From Deltaproteobacteria bacterium (GTDB lineage: Bacteria > Desulfobacterota_B > Binatia > UBA9968), in contig JAPUHZ010000128.1 in assembly GCA_027297485.1 (NCBI GenBank), forward strand, positions 1-14,593: a stretch of DNA of 14,593 nucleotides, written 5' to 3'. A program made the position numbers and the translations under genes. A model generated the notes under the pieces. That model saw only the letters and a program-made list of their open reading frames with translations, was not told the DNA's origin and ran no database searches. Numbering within the stretch: position 1 is the first letter of the stretch; every line of letters begins with the position of its first letter. Shown piece after piece: positions 14,247 to 14,593 of the stretch.

Positions 14247-14262
14247 CCGGACATAAGTCCGG
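14247..14262. repeat. Perfect inverted repeat (6-bp stem, 4-base loop)
   Basis: CCGGAC-ATAA-GTCCGG forms a compact hairpin. No T tract follows within the expected distance on either strand. It could be a decayed terminator, a protein-binding palindrome or an insertion-sequence end. Confidence 0.4.
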
Positions 14263-14438
14263 AGAAATTTACTGAACATAACAGGCGCATGCCAACAAGG
14301 TTTTTTACCTTTAAGGGCAATTTTTATTTTTTTGATGGTGAATCGGGGCTCGTTCAGTACATATGAGAATGGGGCGGGTAAGGGAATGAGAAGTTGAAAA
14401 AGTATTTTCCGTCTCGGTGTGGAATCATTGGTTGTTTG

Positions 14439-14593
14439 CTAGATGCCCAGCACGGCCTTCACTGAGTCCCGGGTGATTGTGATCAGACGGTCCACCTGTG
14501 CTTCGGTAATCACCAGGGGTGGAGCGAAGAAGATTGAATCTGCGCGAACCCGGGTCACCACTCCACGCTTCATCATCTCCTGGTTGACCCGTG
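14439..14593 (-). CDS. Class III (omega-type) aminotransferase, C-terminal part, runs off right edge
   Basis: The last 51 or so residues of a pyridoxal-phosphate-dependent class III aminotransferase are visible. The frame reads RVNQEMMKRGVVTRVRADSI, then FFAPPLVITEAQVDRLITIT and RDSVKAVLGI before a TAG. The block GVVxRxxxDxIxFAPPLxITExQxDxLI is the standard C-terminal signature of beta-alanine/omega-amino acid-pyruvate and related aminotransferases. The catalytic lysine and most of the protein lie outside the window, so the amino donor cannot be inferred. It is on the same strand as the ferredoxin-flavoprotein pair but separated from it by about 470 bases, so it is probably a different transcription unit. 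Confidence 0.85.
   Translation of the reverse strand, partial: RVNQEMMKRGVVTRVRADSIFFAPPLVITEAQVDRLITITRDSVKAVLGI

Larger units (their letters stand above)
13968..14438. other. Intergenic region, about 470 bases
   Basis: It separates the ferredoxin from the aminotransferase end. It contains the weak transposase-like stretch, the CCGGAC/GTCCGG hairpin and, at 14308-14336, a T-rich run after a small AAGGT/ACCTT stem (14298-14312). The latter could act as a plus-strand terminator, but no plus-strand gene precedes it. No convincing gene is seen. Confidence 0.4.

Noticed and set aside
1..14593. CRISPR arrays, tRNA or rRNA genes, att sites
   Set aside because: Reading both strands I found no regularly spaced repeats, tRNA-like cloverleaf or rRNA sequence.

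Overview
This window looks like accessory chromosome from an uncultivated bacterium with a catabolic lifestyle. Base composition is mixed. The gene families (tripartite tricarboxylate transporter, UbiD-type decarboxylase, 4,5-dihydroxyphthalate-decarboxylase-like protein, FAD_binding_2 dehydrogenases, MaoC dehydratase, mu-crystallin-type reductase, zinc-free quinone oxidoreductase) are ones I associate with Tectomicrobia-, Rokubacteria-, deltaproteobacterial or betaproteobacterial-type genomes. That placement is inference; no rRNA or other marker is present. All genes lie on the minus strand except one, the 4,5-dihydroxyphthalate-decarboxylase-like gene at 6250-7257.

Layout, left to right. 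The left edge holds the first 53 codons of an NAD-dependent epimerase (1-159, minus). Next comes a broken locus (191-777) in which the start of a dihydroxyphthalate-decarboxylase-like gene is joined out of frame to the last third of an FAD oxidoreductase. An intact FAD oxidoreductase (949-2451), a 42-codon UbiD start (2492-2620), a TctA-TctB fusion permease (2681-4756) and its TctC/Bug binding protein (4780-5817) follow, all reading leftward as one likely operon. A divergent intergenic region (5818-6249) holds a second UbiD start fragment. The plus-strand dihydroxyphthalate-decarboxylase-like gene then meets a second intact FAD oxidoreductase (7552-9063, minus) head on. Behind that lie an ornithine-cyclodeaminase/mu-crystallin homologue (9119-10216) and the front half of a MaoC-type dehydratase (10243-10494) with a good promoter and ribosome binding site. 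A ferredoxin remnant (10872-10961) abuts a G+C-rich quinone oxidoreductase (10962-11963). Last comes a compact two-gene unit: an 8-Cys ferredoxin (13755-13967) and a fumarate-reductase-type flavoprotein (12071-13750). The right edge holds the end of a class III aminotransferase (14439-14593).

Together the intact genes suggest uptake of a carboxylic or aromatic acid by a TctABC system, followed by flavin-dependent desaturation or reduction, decarboxylation and CoA-type hydration. The substrate cannot be read from the sequence. The most striking property is how much of the region is gene debris. At least five genes (UbiD twice, dihydroxyphthalate decarboxylase, FAD oxidoreductase, MaoC), and probably a ferredoxin, survive only as pieces, mostly 5' ends still carrying their start codons. 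This fits repeated duplication and deletion of related catabolic cassettes. No tRNA, rRNA, CRISPR array or intact mobile element was seen.
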